From the NCBI RefSeq assembly GCF_009905375.1, contig NC_133649.1, positions 224,523,275-224,587,274 of the forward strand: a stretch of DNA of 64,000 nt, in the 5' to 3' direction. Under the pieces are notes generated by a model. It was not told the origin of the DNA and made no database searches. It saw nothing but the letters and a program-made list of their open reading frames with translations. The position numbers and the translations under genes were made by a program. This stretch comes from Apium graveolens (lineage: Eukaryota > Streptophyta > Magnoliopsida > Apiales > Apiaceae). Position 1 is the stretch's first letter. Each line of letters opens with the position of its first letter. Positions 22,521 through 34,042 of the stretch are shown piece by piece.

Positions 22521-23113
22521 TCATATATTGCAACTATAATCATCCATTAATATACGAATTCTACCAATTGATTCAATCAACTTATCAGCCTGAGCATTGA
22601 AATTAGCAAGATGTTCCTTCCACCCATCGTCAAACTTTTGAAAGGCACTCATCATTTCTACAGCAATCAATTTCAAGGCTGTCTCATGCCCACGCAGAGA
22701 TGAAGACGTATCACTTAGGAATTTTGGTTGATTTTTCATATATGATGCTGGTATTTCTTCATTGCTTTGGGATGATTCTCCACGATTTTTTCTTGATCCA
22801 TTCTGCAAAATATCTTCTATGTTGCTGTAAAGGAGAGATGTAAAATTAATAAAGATAATTACCAAGCATTGGTAAAACATTAAAAGATATAAACATGTAC
22901 ACAATACTTGATCTGTTCTTCCAGGCCAACCGAGCGAGCAAACAAATCTGATTGCCTACTTTCCATGGATGCATACAACTCTGAGAAGAAAACATTTGCG
23001 TCTTCCAAATCAGTGTTGAAATCTGCGTAAGTGACAGCCAATGTCTGCAACTCTTGCATTGCCACATTTTGCATCCCTGACCATCGTTTCCTCTTTGCAC
23101 TCGATGAAGCCAT
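22521..23113 (-). CDS. Small two-exon gene of unknown function
   Basis: Exon 1 is 23113-22908, starting MASSSAKRKRW, with a GTATTG donor at 22907. Exon 2 is 22824-22521 after a TTTACAG acceptor. Joined they give 169 codons in one frame, ending in DDYSCNI. The product is hydrophilic and mostly helical, with a basic N-terminus (SAKRKRW) that could be a nuclear signal. A Ser/Asn-rich middle is followed by a helix with FQKFDDGWKEH. I do not recognise the family; the layout recalls small plant proteins with a Myb/SANT-like or transposase-derived tail, but this is weak. A clean TATA box, an 83-bp intron and matching phases support a real gene. Confidence 0.55.
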
Positions 23114-23180
23114 TTCTGATCCGCCAATAATAATTTTTCCTCTGTGTTTGTTTGTATGTTTGAGGTGAGTACAATAACCC

Positions 23181-23190
23181 TTATATAAGC
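23181..23190 (-). promoter_or_regulatory. TATA box of the two-exon gene
   Basis: The minus strand reads GCTTATATAA, about 70 bp upstream of ATG 23113. The spacing suits a start site near 23155 and a leader of about 40 nt. Confidence 0.55.
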
Positions 23191-23191
23191 A

Positions 23192-24179
23192 CATAAATGT
23201 AGCAGTTTCCATGTTGTAGAATGTGCAGTTAAGTAATCACAAGTTAGTTACCATAAAATGTGGTAAGTGCAGGTAACTTCCACCACATTTAGCAGCAAAA
23301 AAGTCATGTCCAAAATCTCCTATTACCTCTTCTAAAAAGTAGTTTCCACATATGTGTAATTCTTTTGTTCTCAAGTATTGCTTCTACCATGCTTAGATGG
23401 TAAACGTTGTTTATAAGCATCTTCATATGCACATATTTCAGGAAAACATTGTGATATTATGGCATGTAAATACTGCAACAAAAGTAAAAGGATGTGAACA
23501 TTGATTAGTTTGGTTGCTCACATTGAACATTTTGGTTCCTCAACTGTGACCTTGCTCAGTTTGCTACATTGCTGCAAACATTGATCAATTTTGTTGCTCC
23601 AGATGCAAACTTAATTACCCAGTCATGCATCTGAGGTTCTAGACTTATGGTAGAAAAACAATAACTATGACTGCTTGCATTCTTTTGTAACCTTAATAGT
23701 TTATTGTTTAATTTAATTACGTAATAAATGAAATGAGATGTGTTGAAAATATTTGAATTTTGCATAATGCTTAGAATAAATTTTAAGTTATATGAGTTGT
23801 GGACGGAATGTTGTGTTAGCAGAGAAAAAAATAGTGATTACTAATTTTATAATTATAATATATTACATCATATTATAGAAAGTGATACAATATTTTAACG
23901 CTATAGTTTCTCGAGAGTTATGAATAAACTCTCGATGAAACTCTAAACTTTTCGATGATAAAATTTTAACGCTATAGTTTCTCGAGAGTTATGAATAAAT
24001 GGTTTATTTACTACATGAACTCAAGAGAAATTTAATTTGAACGGTACGGAAGACAATAAAATTTAGATGCATAATCCAAATTTAAACCAATAAAATCCAT
24101 AAGATTAATATATCATCTTTTAGACACAAATTACTCGATTACATTCATCTACTTTCCAATTTAATAGAGATTAAATGCA
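23192..24179. other. Intergenic with a 71-bp tandem repeat
   Basis: No gene. A 37-bp sequence containing CTCGAGAGTT occurs at 23892-23928 and 23963-23999. The CTCGAGAGTT and AACTCTCG pieces can pair, so the copies are also weakly palindromic. Confidence 0.6.
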
Positions 24180-27100
24180 CTATTCGATAACTATATCGAA
24201 TATTAAGTCTTCTTGATGAAAAGTAAAAACCAACGTATCATCTTTTTCTAGCTCATTATCTGTTGTAAATTGGTTCCATCCAGCAGAGAATCGAGGCAAG
24301 CCAGTAGAACACACTACCTTAACATTCCATGTTAGAAGCCCCATCCTCAAGGTTACATTTTCACCATTTATCCATCTCCTACCATTTGGCTGTATAGCTG
24401 TTGGGATATACTGCAAAAAATATCATTTTTCAATTAATTAGCCACAACACAAGTGAACTTTATATTGTATTTGTGAACATATTGTAGGTGAATTGAAGGA
24501 TTAGTGTAACAATACCGCTCCATGACATGTGTTGTTCACATTTGAAGTTGTCAGCGTTGCGTTGAACTACATCGCCATTACTTGATCATTTTCCTCATCA
24601 ATTACACCCTCTTCTACAACATTTTCTGCTGCTCCTTCAATATCCATATCAAAGATTTCTTCTTCTTCCTGCATTCCCGCTTCAGGAATTTCTGCAACAT
24701 CATCAACTTCTTTTTTAATATTCATGTCAACAATCTGTTCTATTTCCGTAATTCCACCTTCAAGATCTTCATTAACATTTACAGATAATTAAGAAAATAT
24801 ATTAAGATGAATATTTTCATAAATAGCTTCTCCATTATTAGCGAATGAGTGCATTGCTTCAATAAGTCTTAACATTTTAACAAGAATATTATATGACTAA
24901 TATTTGGTATCCTAATTACCAGACAAATTAAAGGATATGCAATACTTAAAGTATTACCATTTTTTGATGAACATCTGACATGTAATTTTTCAATTTTTGA
25001 ACTATCAAAAATGACAGTGTCAAACTTCCTAGATCCTCTGTAGGTAAGCAACATAAAATCCTTCCTCTCGAACATTTTGTCATTTACTAGCTCCAGTAGA
25101 TCAAAAATCTTCCCAGTAGATTCAGAGTACTGACAATTGTATATCATTCCATTCTTTAACATCAACTGTACTTTGACAGGTATTAACTGTCCAAAAGAGG
25201 TGTGAAACTTTTCTGGTATGGTCTGTCACAAGCATCATAAGTATCGCTAGGTTTAAAAGTTAGTATTGCTACAAAAAAGAGATACTGATCATAGTGCGGG
25301 AAAATAATGATTAGGCAATTTAAAGCTTACTATTACTCCAGAGTCTACTGCATCGACAATACCAAATACCATGAACTTGCAATCAATTCCACTTATTGTA
25401 TCTATAAATTAAATATCATTATCCAATTTTAATCATAATGAAAATTAAAATTCTCTCTCAAAACAAATAAGTAAAAACTTTGTATAAATGTGCATTTACC
25501 TCTAGAAGATAAATGCGACTGGTAAGCGAGTCTTGCAGAAGTATAATCTACTTCAATTACATCAGGATTTAGTGCACAAACCACAAATTGTCCCAGGTCC
25601 TCATGCTTGAAAATCAGAATTGTAGCTGAATACCTTCTAACTTCTTTCAATAACCATGTAAGCTTTACAAAACTGTAGTCTTCCTGTGAATACTTGACAT
25701 CAAATTGACGACCATTTGGTAACCGAAACCAAACTTTTTTTGGCATCACGCTTGTAAATGTTGTAGCCAACCTCTCTGGTAATTTCTGTATAAATCAGTT
25801 AAATTTTAAAAAACTCATTAGTAAACCATACTTGCAGCAATCTATGGATTATAGCAAAATTAATATGTTAAATTTGTACAATATTAAATAAAAAACTTAC
25901 CACTACATTTTGTACATAGTTACCGGATTTAAGAATCACAATAAACTCTGGAAGCTTGGATACAAAATTATCCACCTAATAATTTCTGGAACAGAAGATA
26001 ATTATTTTTAAATTAAAAAAACCATTTAACTTGATTCTATTAATATGAATTGATATGATTACATACCATCTTCTCCTTCTGCTTCAATTTCAAATTTTTT
26101 TTAGGAATATTTGCATCCTTTATTAGTGGCAACCAACTACAAAATTCCTGCAATGGATTGATCTCATCTGCTTCTTCCATTAAAAGACCTTTTCCTTTTT
26201 CTCCGTCATCAAATTTATGTTCAATCTCCATATCTATAAAATATGTAATTAAGAAACATATGTACAATAAGTATAAATTTAAAATCATAAAGATTTTAAG
26301 ACATTGATAAGTGACATACCTTCACCTGAATCCAAATGAACCTGTAGAAACCAATCTTTTCCAATCATCTGTTTTCCTCTAATACGCCTTTTCAAATAAT
26401 CAATCTCTAATCCATCTTCCTGAAATATCCTTGCTGAAATGATATCACTATCATCCATTGTAAATAAAAGTGTATCTCTTTCACGCAAATGAAATATCCT
26501 TAACACATATCCAAGGCAGTTAAAATATCCATTTGTCGAGTTGTATGAAATGAAAGATTCATGCCCTTCAAGCGAGATTTTCATTATTTTCATGAGCTTT
26601 TCACTATATTCGTACCGCACCAAACTTGGTACAACCTTGGAAAAAACAATAAACAATGCAATATTTACAGATTACACTTAAAAACAAAAACACAAAACAA
26701 ACACACAAACATATATACTCTATTATATATACAGCCTTTTCAATTAAATCACATTAAAAACTACTTACAAAACCTCCACATGCCAGAGTATCTTTAGAGA
26801 TGATTTTCAGAAATGATTTTGGCGCAAACGAGTTTCCTGCCACAAAAAATAAAATAATTTATAAGTTTGTAATATTGTAGAATATCCGTAATTGAATCAA
26901 TTTAAATATAGAATTTAAAGTAGGTAATTTATCACATTACCTCTATCAAGATCTTTCTCATAAACATCATGTTTATAGATGCAAACATTCACATTTTTCA
27001 CATTTTCTATATCATTATGCATCCTGTACATCACTATAGAATCATCAATTCCAAGTCCCGTGTCTGATACAAAATCAGACCAGCCTTCCCCAAATCTGCA

Positions 27101-27744
27101 ATGGCCTCCAACCCTCTCCACCTCACATTTCCATTCCTTAGTGGTGAACCTCAGACTGACAGAGTTTCCATGTTTAAAGTTTTTGTAGAAATTCTCTGTT
27201 CCTGACTTCATTGTCTGTTATATATGCAAAAATTTGTTCAGGTATCCAGCATATACACACTGGTATTAAAGTATGAATGCGACCTGATATGGAAAACAAT
27301 TGCAAATAAATCTTACCACATCAATCCCATCACCTTGCAAGTCTGCACTATTTACGCTAATACGGTAAGCTTCAGTTTTGTTCAGGAAACCATCATAAAC
27401 TAACATAGCAACAGATTTCTGAAACTGAATATTTCCATAGACAACCATGAATTCTTTGTCTTTCCATTCCGGTTTATTTAACATCCACTCATTTGGTTCT
27501 ATCGTCAGGTAGTTTATCTCAATTGCCGCTTTTTTATATATCTTGACATTAAAGACCCCATCTCCATGATAATCAAATAAAACAAGATTATATATCGTAA
27601 TTCCATAAAACTCCATAAAGCGAGCAATACCACATATTTTTCCGATTTCTGAATCATATCGAGCACGCCATTTATGTGTTTTACAATATATCTTCAATCC
27701 AGTTGGAATTCTTCCACCACAAACACTTTTAAAATCCTCTGGCA
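24180..27744 (-). CDS. REM-type multi-B3-domain transcription factor, main exon block
   Basis: Plant-specific DNA-binding protein with about six B3 domains. Exons whose phases agree: 27744-27317 (B3-1), 27214-26941 (B3-2), 26836-26769 plus 26635-26320 (B3-3), about 26234-26067 (acidic/basic linker), 25975-25901 plus 25785-25500 (B3-4), 25401-25331 plus 25222-24958 (B3-5), an acidic linker ending at 24516, and 24410-24180 (last B3). Typical signs are the IP/LP-xx-F entries (VPEDF, KLPERL, TIPEKF, YIPTAI) and the DY/NY linkers (LEIDYLK, IEINYL, IEVDYT). The start lies far upstream in two short exons (35563-35611 and 49257-49262) beyond retrotransposons B and C. A TAG at 24567-24569 precedes the last B3 domain; it is either a nonsense codon or the end of an intron I cannot place. 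REM genes act in reproductive meristems and flowers. Function here depends on splicing across two inserted elements. Confidence 0.75.
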
Positions 27745-27820
27745 CTCTCTGATCAAGTACCATTAAATCAAATACATTTAAAAATAAACATAAATTTGAC
27801 ACTATATAAATTAACGCTGT

Positions 27821-29186
27821 TGTAAGTCATATGTCATAGGCCTATTTGTATATTCGAGGATTCAACTCAACTCAAATAAGAATGTAATAAGTAAATAGTG
27901 GATCGACCGTCAGAGAGATCTCGCAAAGTAATATCTGTCAAAGGATTCAGAAACAAGGTTCATCTACAGACTTGAGGAGTTAATTCACTGGAAGAAGTTC
28001 AAGAATTTGATCATGCCTCAGTGATATAAATCAAGATCGTGGATTTAATCAAGTGACAGAGATCTCGTCAGGGTATCATTTATTACAAGGATTTAATCTG
28101 AAGAAAATCAAAGCGTCAAAGTCAAGACATGAAGAAACGTCACGGAAGTTAGTCACTCATGAACCAGACAGTACATCGAGTGTCAACGTTGAAGTGGCGG
28201 AATTGATTCATAATTCTCAGTAATTTTCAGAAGATATTCAGAAGATTGGTTGCTGCTCAGGGTTAGTATTAATTCTCTATTAATTAATTAAGTCATATAA
28301 TTTAATTAAGAAAATAAATTAAATCTGTAAAGATTAATTTATTTGATTAATTAACTTAATTGATTAATTAACTCAGAATTAATATTAAGATTTTTCAGAA
28401 TTTTTAATTGGTTAAAATCTGTTTTAATTCCAAAAAGACAACTGATTGTATTAGTATGACAATCGGTATGACAATCAATAGTCATACCGAAAGTCATGCT
28501 AATTCAGTTGATTGTCTTACCAGAATTATTATTAGAATAAAATCACTTATTAATTCAGCAAAAACAATCTGTTTGAACTACTATGACAATCGGTATGACA
28601 ATTGATTGTCATACCGAAAGTCTTGCTAGTTCATTCTGATTGTCTTGCTAGTTCTAAGGATAGTCCTACCGATTGTCTTGCTGAGCTCAGGATTGTCTTG
28701 CCAGTTCAATTCTATTATGTTGATTAAAAGAAGCAGACAAGCAGCAGATCAATTATCCATCCAACAGACTGAAAAATACAAGAACACAGCAGCCGCCTAA
28801 GAAATATTTCATTGTTCTCTGCTGAAATTCAAAGATCAATTTCTAGATTGCAAAGTTAAATCCAATCAACTAGAAATCTTTATCTTGTTCTTGTGTAACA
28901 ATCTAGCGGATCAAAATCCCTAGAACTTAATCTCAAATCGCGTTTAGCATTTGATTCTAATTATTGCAAAAATAGAAAAAGTTCATGTCGAATTTATTCT
29001 AGATTTGTGATAATTGATTTGAGATTAATACTTTGTAATCGATACAGTTGTTGTAACACCTTTCAAGTTTAATAATATTTTTATTTAACTTGAATTTTGT
29101 TTCACATTTTTTATTCCGCATTTATTCGATTATTCGGTACTGTTTGTATTCAACCCCCCCTTCTACAAACACATTGGGACCTAACA
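27821..29186 (+). repeat. Element B 5' LTR
   Basis: 1366 bp, TG...CA. The hairpin array lies at 28453-28706, followed by a TATA-like GATTAAAAG near 28722. It differs from the 3' LTR at about five sites. Confidence 0.95.
28453..28706 (+). repeat. Hairpin array in element B 5' LTR
   Basis: Unit 1 (28453-28501) reads AGTATGAC-AATC-GGTATGAC-AATCAATA-GTCATACC-GAAA-GTCATGCT, a stacked hairpin with an AATC/GAAA internal loop. Unit 2 (28581-28632) has an 11-bp inner stem. Four GATTGTCTTGC-type single copies follow. The array ends about 20 bp before the TATA-like site. Confidence 0.85.
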
Positions 29187-29188
29187 AT

Positions 29189-29201
29189 TGGTATCAGAGC
29201 C
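29189..29201 (+). other. Element B primer-binding site
   Basis: TGGTATCAGAGCC, 2 nt after the 5' LTR, complementary to initiator methionine tRNA. Confidence 0.9.
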
Positions 29202-29282
29202 TTCTGATTAACGAACAAATCAAGATCCTAGACTTTTGTGATTTTTCAACTCCTTGAATTTTTATTTATTCAAAAATTCATA

Positions 29283-31514
29283 ATGACTTCACATAAAGTT
29301 GGAACCGTTAAAATTCCACAATTTGATAAAGAGAATTATATCATGTGGAAGAAGAAGATGCTATTATTTTTACAAGTTGCAAATCCCAAATATTCAAACT
29401 TGTTAAAGAAGGGTATAAAAACTCCTATGGTTATTGAACCGGAGGTAATAATAGATGGTGTGGTGACTACTAAAGCTAGAACCTATCCAAAAGAGCCCGA
29501 AGATTTTACTCCTGCTGAGAAGGAAGAAACCTCCTTGGATGCCAGCCTTCAATTAATATTAATTGATTCCCTTGATCCTTTGATGAACAGACATGTGATG
29601 AACTGTAAAAATTCTAAACACATGTGGGAAACTATTGAGGTAATTAATGAAGGCACAGAGGAAGTTAGGGAGAACAAGTTGGAAATCCTAACCTCTGAAT
29701 ATGAACATTTCAAATCAAATCCAGGAGAAGGAATTACTGAAGTGTTTGAGAGGTACAATGCGTTGATCAACAACCTGAACATCAATGGAAAGTATTATTC
29801 AATCAGGGAGGTCAACAAAAAGTTCCTTTTAACACTGCCAGCTCATCTTGAACATAGAATCACTGCCATTAGAGAAGCTAGAGATCTGAGTGAGATTTCT
29901 TTGGACAGGCTCTATGGAGTGTTAAAAACCTATGAGTTGGAGCAGATTCAACAGAAGGAAGTCTACGGGAAGGATAGAATGGTCAGCACATCTACTGCAC
30001 TTGTAGCTGAAGGTCAACAACAATAACAATCTCAACAGTTAGAAAGAATGGTACAGTTTTCCAAGGGTGAGGAAAATGAGTTAGTAGCAGAATATGATCC
30101 TCCTACTACAAATCAATCAAGTGATGATTTTTATTCCTTGGAAGAGCTGGAGCAATTGGAAGATGAATCAATGGCCCAAATTGTCAAGAGATTCTCCCAT
30201 GTCAGATTCAGGAGGAATCCCAAGCTTAAGTACAAGTCCAACTACAACAAATTCCAGAAAGGTGGATCTTCATCCTCTATCACCAGCAGTGGTGGGTACA
30301 AAACAGGGATGGTTGATCGAAGCACCATTAGATGCTATAACTGCAATGAGTTGGGACACTTTGCCACAGAATGTAGGAAGCCAAAGCAAGTAAGAAAGAA
30401 CTCTGAAAGGGCTTATCTGGCAAAGGGAAGAAGCTGGGATGATACTGACAGTGAAGATGAAGATGAAGGAAATCTTGCTCTTATGGCTATTGATGGAAAA
30501 GCTTCATCGTCAAGAATAGAGGTAAAACTTTCTGATGCTGAAATGGTTTATCATCTAAGAGGTAACTTAGATTGTGCACGTCGTGATAATGAACTGTTAA
30601 GTTTAAAGATCACAGACCTTGAGAAAGAGGTCAATGAATTAAGACTTGTGCATATTAATCAAGACAAATTAAAAGAACAAGTATCTTTTCTAGAGAATAG
30701 AGTTGACTGTTATAGAAAACTCGAAACTATTCTCAAAGACAAGATCACCGGTCTTGAGACTAAGGTTAGAGCCTACTTCAATTCTTGTTCGAAGGCTAAA
30801 GAGTTCTACAGTAAGCAAGCTGTTAATCAAACATCTGGAATAGGATATGATTACAATGCTGCTATTGGAGAATTAGGCATAAACTCCCCTCCTCATGTCT
30901 GTGCTAAAGGGAGGGAAGTACCACATGTGCTTAAGGGTGTTGATGAACCCCTCTATAAAGCATCAATTGCTGAACCATTTGATGCGACCTCTTCTGTTAT
31001 TCAAGAAGAAATACGTGCTGAGGATCATGCTTATGAGAAGATTGTTTCCAAGTCAAGTGAGTCGAAAGTTCCAGTCAAAGTTGTGAAAGCAACTGAGACT
31101 AACTCAGACACACATGAGTTGGATAACAATAATGCCATGTCTACCATGCATAAATTACCTGCTGTTAATCACTCTCATAAAGCATGTGGTGTTGCTAATT
31201 ATATATCTTGTGCTTTTAATATGATGTATGCTTATTTTAATGGTAAGCATGTGTCTAATGATAAGACTACTCCTCGTCAGCATGTGAATAATAAGAAGCA
31301 TGATAGGTCTAAGACTGCCAGTCCTTCTAAGGCTAGAAAGGAGACATTTGTGCCTAAGCTTAAACAGAAATTTGTTAAGGCTGTTTACAAGGTCAAATGT
31401 TCAGTCATTGAGAAAGTTGAGACAATTAAGATTAAAAATGTTGTTTTTCCTGACAAAGGACAGTTCTACAAGTATGCCGGGCCCAACCAAGTTTGGGTTC
31501 CGAAGAAGGGTTAA
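29283..31514 (+). pseudogene. Element B gag, long form, with one internal stop
   Basis: ATG 29283 (MTSHKVGT) opens a Gag closely similar to that of element A: copia Gag domain, Gln-rich stretch, then a CCHC knuckle (CYNCNELGHFATEC). A TAA at 30024-30026 in the Gln-rich run interrupts the frame. The same frame reopens at once and continues to 31514, so one CAA-to-TAA change explains it. Unlike A, the frame runs past the knuckle into about 330 more residues: a heptad-rich coiled coil (EMVYHLRGN region onward), then a basic tail ending VWVPKKG. This extension lies wholly inside the proposed intron 30522-31530. Its role may be a longer Gag with a coiled-coil assembly domain. Confidence 0.85.
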
Positions 31515-31530
31515 TCCATTTGTGTTGCAG
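30522..31530 (+). other. Proposed protein-coding intron (exitron) in element B gag
   Basis: 1009 nt starting GTAAAA after AATAGAG and ending TTTGTGTTGCAG before GGCATT. The intron is open in the gag frame from its first codon and stops at 31512-31514, 16 nt before the acceptor AG ends. Element A lacks exactly this stretch, and its flanks join as AAAAGAG|GGCATT. Retained, it gives long Gag. Spliced, it would connect gag to protease, although in B an extra A after the acceptor (ATTAAAACAGG against ATTAAACAGG in A) breaks the frame. Confidence 0.7.
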
Positions 31531-31740
31531 GGCATTAAAACAGGTGAAACCGGAAGTGTGGATTCTTGACAATGGATCATCAAGACATATGACCGGAGAT
31601 AGAGCCCTGCTATCAAATGTGGATTGAGAAAGCTGGCCCCCTGATTACCTTTGGAGATAACAGCAAAGGTTTATCTGAGGGATATGGCTGTTTGCAAGCT
31701 GGGAATGTTATCATTGTAATTTTGTATATTGTGCTAGGTT
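31531..31740 (+). pseudogene. Element B protease remnant and pol deletion junction
   Basis: This matches element A protease to about 31738. The active site reads LDNGSSRHMTG where A has LDSGSSRHMTG, and there are frame errors. Homology stops after GTGCTAGG, so the rest of pol is deleted. Confidence 0.85.
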
Positions 31741-33066
31741 ATTATCAGGAAGCAGTATCTAACATATAGCACTAGTGACGAGACTTGAGAATATTACGAC
31801 ATATCAGGCACCTGATGCACATTACACTTGGAATTGGACTCTAGTAAGATGTGTACAAGTGTACTCCTGGTTGGTGAGTCAATAGAGGAAGTCAATGCAC
31901 CACAGTTCATGGACTTTGCAGCTGCAGATCTATTGGACTATGCAATTTCTTCTTCATAATCTCACTTCAGGTTGGTATGAACTAGTATACTGCTCAAGCA
32001 ATCGTCAAGGACATGGTATGGCACTCTAACTGCAGTTACAGTTTTATATGAATAAGTAGAGTCGTCATATTTATAACTATCTTATCACTAGGCACAATCA
32101 TATTGTTTTATAAGTGCAGTGGTATATTGTTAATGCAACATAACAGTTGGTATCTAAAGTACTTGACAAGTATCGGTCAATGATATCTTGTTAACATTAT
32201 GTTGCAGATATTTGTAAGCTTTTGACATGAATGAGAATTACTTAGACTTTACCCTAAGTGATCAATGTTTTATCAAAAACTCATTCATATTGAAAAACAA
32301 AATCAAACTTCTTTCTACATTAGTGATTTCTTATTTCATGTAAAATCATTTGAAATCACTATTGTAAATCATTTTCTCTCTATTACCATATGTTCTGTGT
32401 TACAGGTTCAGTCTCCAATGACTTTCTTTCATTGACAGTCATGAGGTTGAAAACCCACAACATCTATCCCAGACTGTAAAGACAAACACAAAAACAGAAC
32501 CAACCAACACTCTCTTACCACTAAATATAGTATGAATGAGCGTGAGGGAGATAGTGCCTTAGTGCACCACATAAGGAAGGTTCTGTAGTCAACCCAGTGG
32601 CTCTGTCTCATACATAGATGAGCAGTATTTAAACCGAGACAACTGCTAGCCCCCATACATCTTCTCAAAAAGATGTAATGGCTGAAAAGGCACAAAAACA
32701 GTTACTAGATTCATTCTCTCAACAGGGTGAGTCTATTGAATTTTGCCTGTCGGCCAAGGTATCCGATGTAGTGTCACCACTTCAAACATAATAAATTCTT
32801 GATGCACAAGGAGAGGTTACACACACAAAGGATGAGTTGACGGAAACAAGAGTTTCGACCATTTTAAGGTCAGATTCGATTGTTCAAGGTTCGTTAGTGG
32901 ACCAATTGCCTTTACAGGTGTTAGGAGAGGATACTGATCCAAAAGCCATATGTCAGTGGTTAGTGTCTACCTCCCCAGGCTTAAATCCCCTGGATGCATC
33001 TGCGGATAGTGGATCTGACATAGGTGCAGATCGGCAACTTGTTGACAATGATTCAGATATTACCTG
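31741..33066 (+). pseudogene. Element B spacer and remnant of a downstream ORF
   Basis: 31741-32500 is non-coding and contains a splice-acceptor-like TCTGTGTTACAG ending at 32405. From about 32540 to 33066 one frame encodes a Ser/Thr- and Asp-rich hydrophilic protein (ILRSDSIVQGSLVDQ, then SPGLNPLDASADSGSD) broken by several stops. It sits where elements A and C keep their accessory ORF, but I cannot show homology. Confidence 0.5.
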
Positions 33067-33516
33067 ATAAGTCACAAGGAAATGTCTTCACAGACATTAG
33101 AAGGGAACTTTGATCTTTATGCTAAATTCGTTGGATCATTGTTTACCTTCCCAGAATTCAAATCTGGAACCCTAAAAGGGAAACTAGCAACTTGTAAATT
33201 ATGACTCAGATTCATCTGACGAGTTTAACAAGGATGGGGATTTGTGAACTCCCATTGCACCACCTGTGACCTCCTTAAGGATGGCTAAGGTGATTTTCCT
33301 TGCAGGTACAGCTGGATTATGGAGCTATGAGAGAAGAGTGATACACTTGTGAGAATGAGTGTAAACACGAGTGGAGAGAAGAGTGAAACACATGTGAGGT
33401 ACACTAAAACACAATCACACACTCACAGTGAGGAAGAAAGAGAAACTACTTGTTATTTCTTTTCCAACCAAGTGAAATATGAGAACTCCTTCAGACGACG
33501 GCATACATTCCTTCTT
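33067..33516 (+). other. Non-coding element B tail
   Basis: No open frame of note; repeated purine-rich and ACAC runs only. Confidence 0.4.
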
Positions 33517-34042
33517 TAAGGGGGAGATAAAAGCTTAAGTAATAGTTTGGAGGATTCCTCAACTAAGGGGGAGAAATAGCAGGGAGGAAGAAAAAGATCC
33601 TAAAAATGTACACTACACCACACCATTGTTGTTTGTAACTACGGATCCTATTGTACGGGAGAGGTGGTAAACACAAGGTGATTTCCTAGTAAGGGAAGAA
33701 GCTGTTAGGGGAGTACCATTGGTTTTTATCTGCGGATCCTATTGTACGGGAGAGGTGGTAAAACGAAGGTGATCTTCTTTAATCAGTTGATTCTCATAGG
33801 GGGAGAAGCAAGAGATATGGGCTTCTCAACAGGAAATGTGGTTGTACAAATGAAGATGGAACTACTTGAAGATATGTTCAGTCTAGAGGAACATCTACTT
33901 GGAATCTGGAAAATGTTAAATCTAGTCCAGAACTTTTCTATTATTTACTTTGCATTTCTGTTTATATCTTTTTCTTATTTGTTAGTTGAGTTATCCTCTA
34001 GGTATTTGTGTGTTATTGTCTAACAAACAAATAGGGGGAGAT
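33517..34042 (+). repeat. Multiple polypurine tracts and a 91-bp-spaced direct repeat
   Basis: Four GGGGGAG tracts: 33517-33530, 33565-33576, 33796-33809 and the terminal 34029-34042 at the 3' LTR. Multiple polypurine tracts are a known Sirevirus trait. Between them the 30-mer starting CGGATCCTATTG occurs at 33642 and 33733. Confidence 0.8.

Noticed and set aside
28408..28605. 65-codon frame repeated in both element B LTRs (28408 and 34630)
   Set aside because: It simply translates the hairpin array; identical twice because LTRs are duplicates.
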